From Alnus glutinosa (Eukaryota; Streptophyta; Magnoliopsida; Fagales; Betulaceae): a DNA stretch of 64,000 nt. The translations under genes and the position numbers were made by a program. The stretch is from the NCBI RefSeq assembly GCF_958979055.1, contig NC_084897.1:24331628-24395627 (forward strand), given 5' to 3'. Below the pieces are notes generated by a model. It saw only the letters and a list, made by a program, of their open reading frames with translations, ran no database searches and was not told the DNA's origin. Numbering within the stretch: position 1 is the first letter of the stretch; each line of letters begins with the position of its first letter. Of this stretch, positions 63,205 through 64,000 are shown one piece after another.

Positions 63205-64000
63205 ACGTATGACCCATTGCCAAAATGAATGTAATCATGAAGAAAATGGAAGGGTGGAGTCCCCTTCAATAATAAAAGGCATCATACATCCGATTATTTA
63301 TTCTTAACTCTATATTATTTCTTTATTCTTTTTTATTCTTAACTCTATATACATTCAATTGTCGTTTTGTTAAAACGGTCATTTTCTAATGCTAAATTTT
63401 TACGATCATTTTCACCATTTTTCTAACAGTGTTTTGTTAAATCTGTCATTTTTCTAATACAATATTTTTTAAACGATCATACCAAAAAAATTATTCTTTT
63501 ATTATTACTAGTGATTAAACAAATGAATAAGTGGCATTAGTAGTATGAAAATGATGGGATAAAAAATAGACATAAAACAACTTGGAATGTTCTCACTTGT
63601 GCAAGGAAAATATCACAACTACTAGAGATATTTATGGAATCTCATTTGCAGTACTAATGCTTTACGTAGAACGTGGAGTGAAAAAAGAAAAAGAAAAAAA
63701 ATATATATATATATATAATGCAACTCTATATGGAATTAAGTAAAATTTATTATAGAGTCTAAATAAATAAGCCAATAAAATTTTTTTTAGCACTTTGGTT
63801 ATCTATTCTAGCTTAAAGGAGAATAATTAAGAGTTATATGCCTCCACTTTGATAAACGATTATAAACTTAATTATAATTTTTATTATTTTTTTTTAAAAA
63901 AAGAACATACGTCACTCTGCGTCAGTTTAATTAATAAACATGGGTAGAGGAATGAACAGCATGCTTTTTCTGAGCTCGAATTAAAAAAAAAAATACAAAA
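63205..64000. other. AT-rich end of window, no gene seen
   Basis: It contains a short AT run near 63700-63716 and TTTTTCTAA-type repeats. No protein signal. Confidence 0.45.

Overview
The window is nuclear DNA from a flowering plant, most likely a woody eudicot. The evidence is GT-AG introns with TATA promoters, plant-only gene families (a CAD/mannitol-dehydrogenase pair, a class III peroxidase), and plant transposon types (hAT, PIF/Harbinger, FAR1-type Mutator, Cassandra TRIM, Ty3 LTR elements, LINEs with a C-terminal RNase H). I cannot name a genus. There are few host genes and very many nested mobile elements.

Layout. 1-5170: tandem palindromic repeats, two MITEs, a dead hAT transposase and a duplicated upstream block. 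5180-7474: intact five-exon CAD-like alcohol dehydrogenase (CAD copy 1) with an AC-type MYB site and TATA box. 7475-14050: MITEs and foldbacks, a roughly 1-kb poly-A retroposon and a 5'-truncated LINE. 14240-25475: CAD copy 2, with the same exon plan as copy 1, but its intron 2 is 9.4 kb because it holds a complete 6.8-kb PIF/Harbinger transposon (TTA target duplication, perfect 26-bp terminal inverted repeats, MYB/SANT-like ORF1 and a DDE transposase). 25619-28589: a Mutator-type foldback element, a Cassandra remnant, a broken third CAD copy and a second copy of the 1-kb retroposon. 28747-34705, minus strand: a class III peroxidase whose four coding exons are intact. A 4.07-kb gag-only LTR retrotransposon sits exactly at the intron 3/exon 4 junction, and its 5-bp target duplication recreates the splice acceptor. 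Inside its gag lies a Cassandra TRIM carrying a 5S rRNA-like segment.

35120-48607 is a 13.5-kb Mutator-like element with a perfect 9-bp target duplication and long compound inverted termini. It encodes a six-exon FAR1-type transposase and also carries a multi-exon 3' part of a VPS51 gene, a GRF-zinc-finger membrane protein gene and a small unknown ORF. 48626-53823 looks like a second Mutator-type (Pack-MULE) element carrying the last exons of an NTL-type NAC gene, which have a frameshift. 53857-59880 is AT-rich DNA with paired MITEs, a segmental duplication whose second copy is interrupted by a short poly-A retroposon, and a hAT MITE. 59881-63190 is a second, heavily frameshifted LINE of the same family as the first.

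How the genes relate: the CAD copies and the peroxidase are oxidoreductase families tied to phenolic and cell-wall chemistry, but no operon-like link is implied. The strongest second-look items are the peroxidase insertion whose splice acceptor is rebuilt by the target duplication, the gene-carrying autonomous MULE, the Harbinger-expanded CAD intron, and a 1-kb poly-A retroposon family that I do not recognise. All exon boundaries were worked out by hand from splice consensus, reading phase and family conservation.
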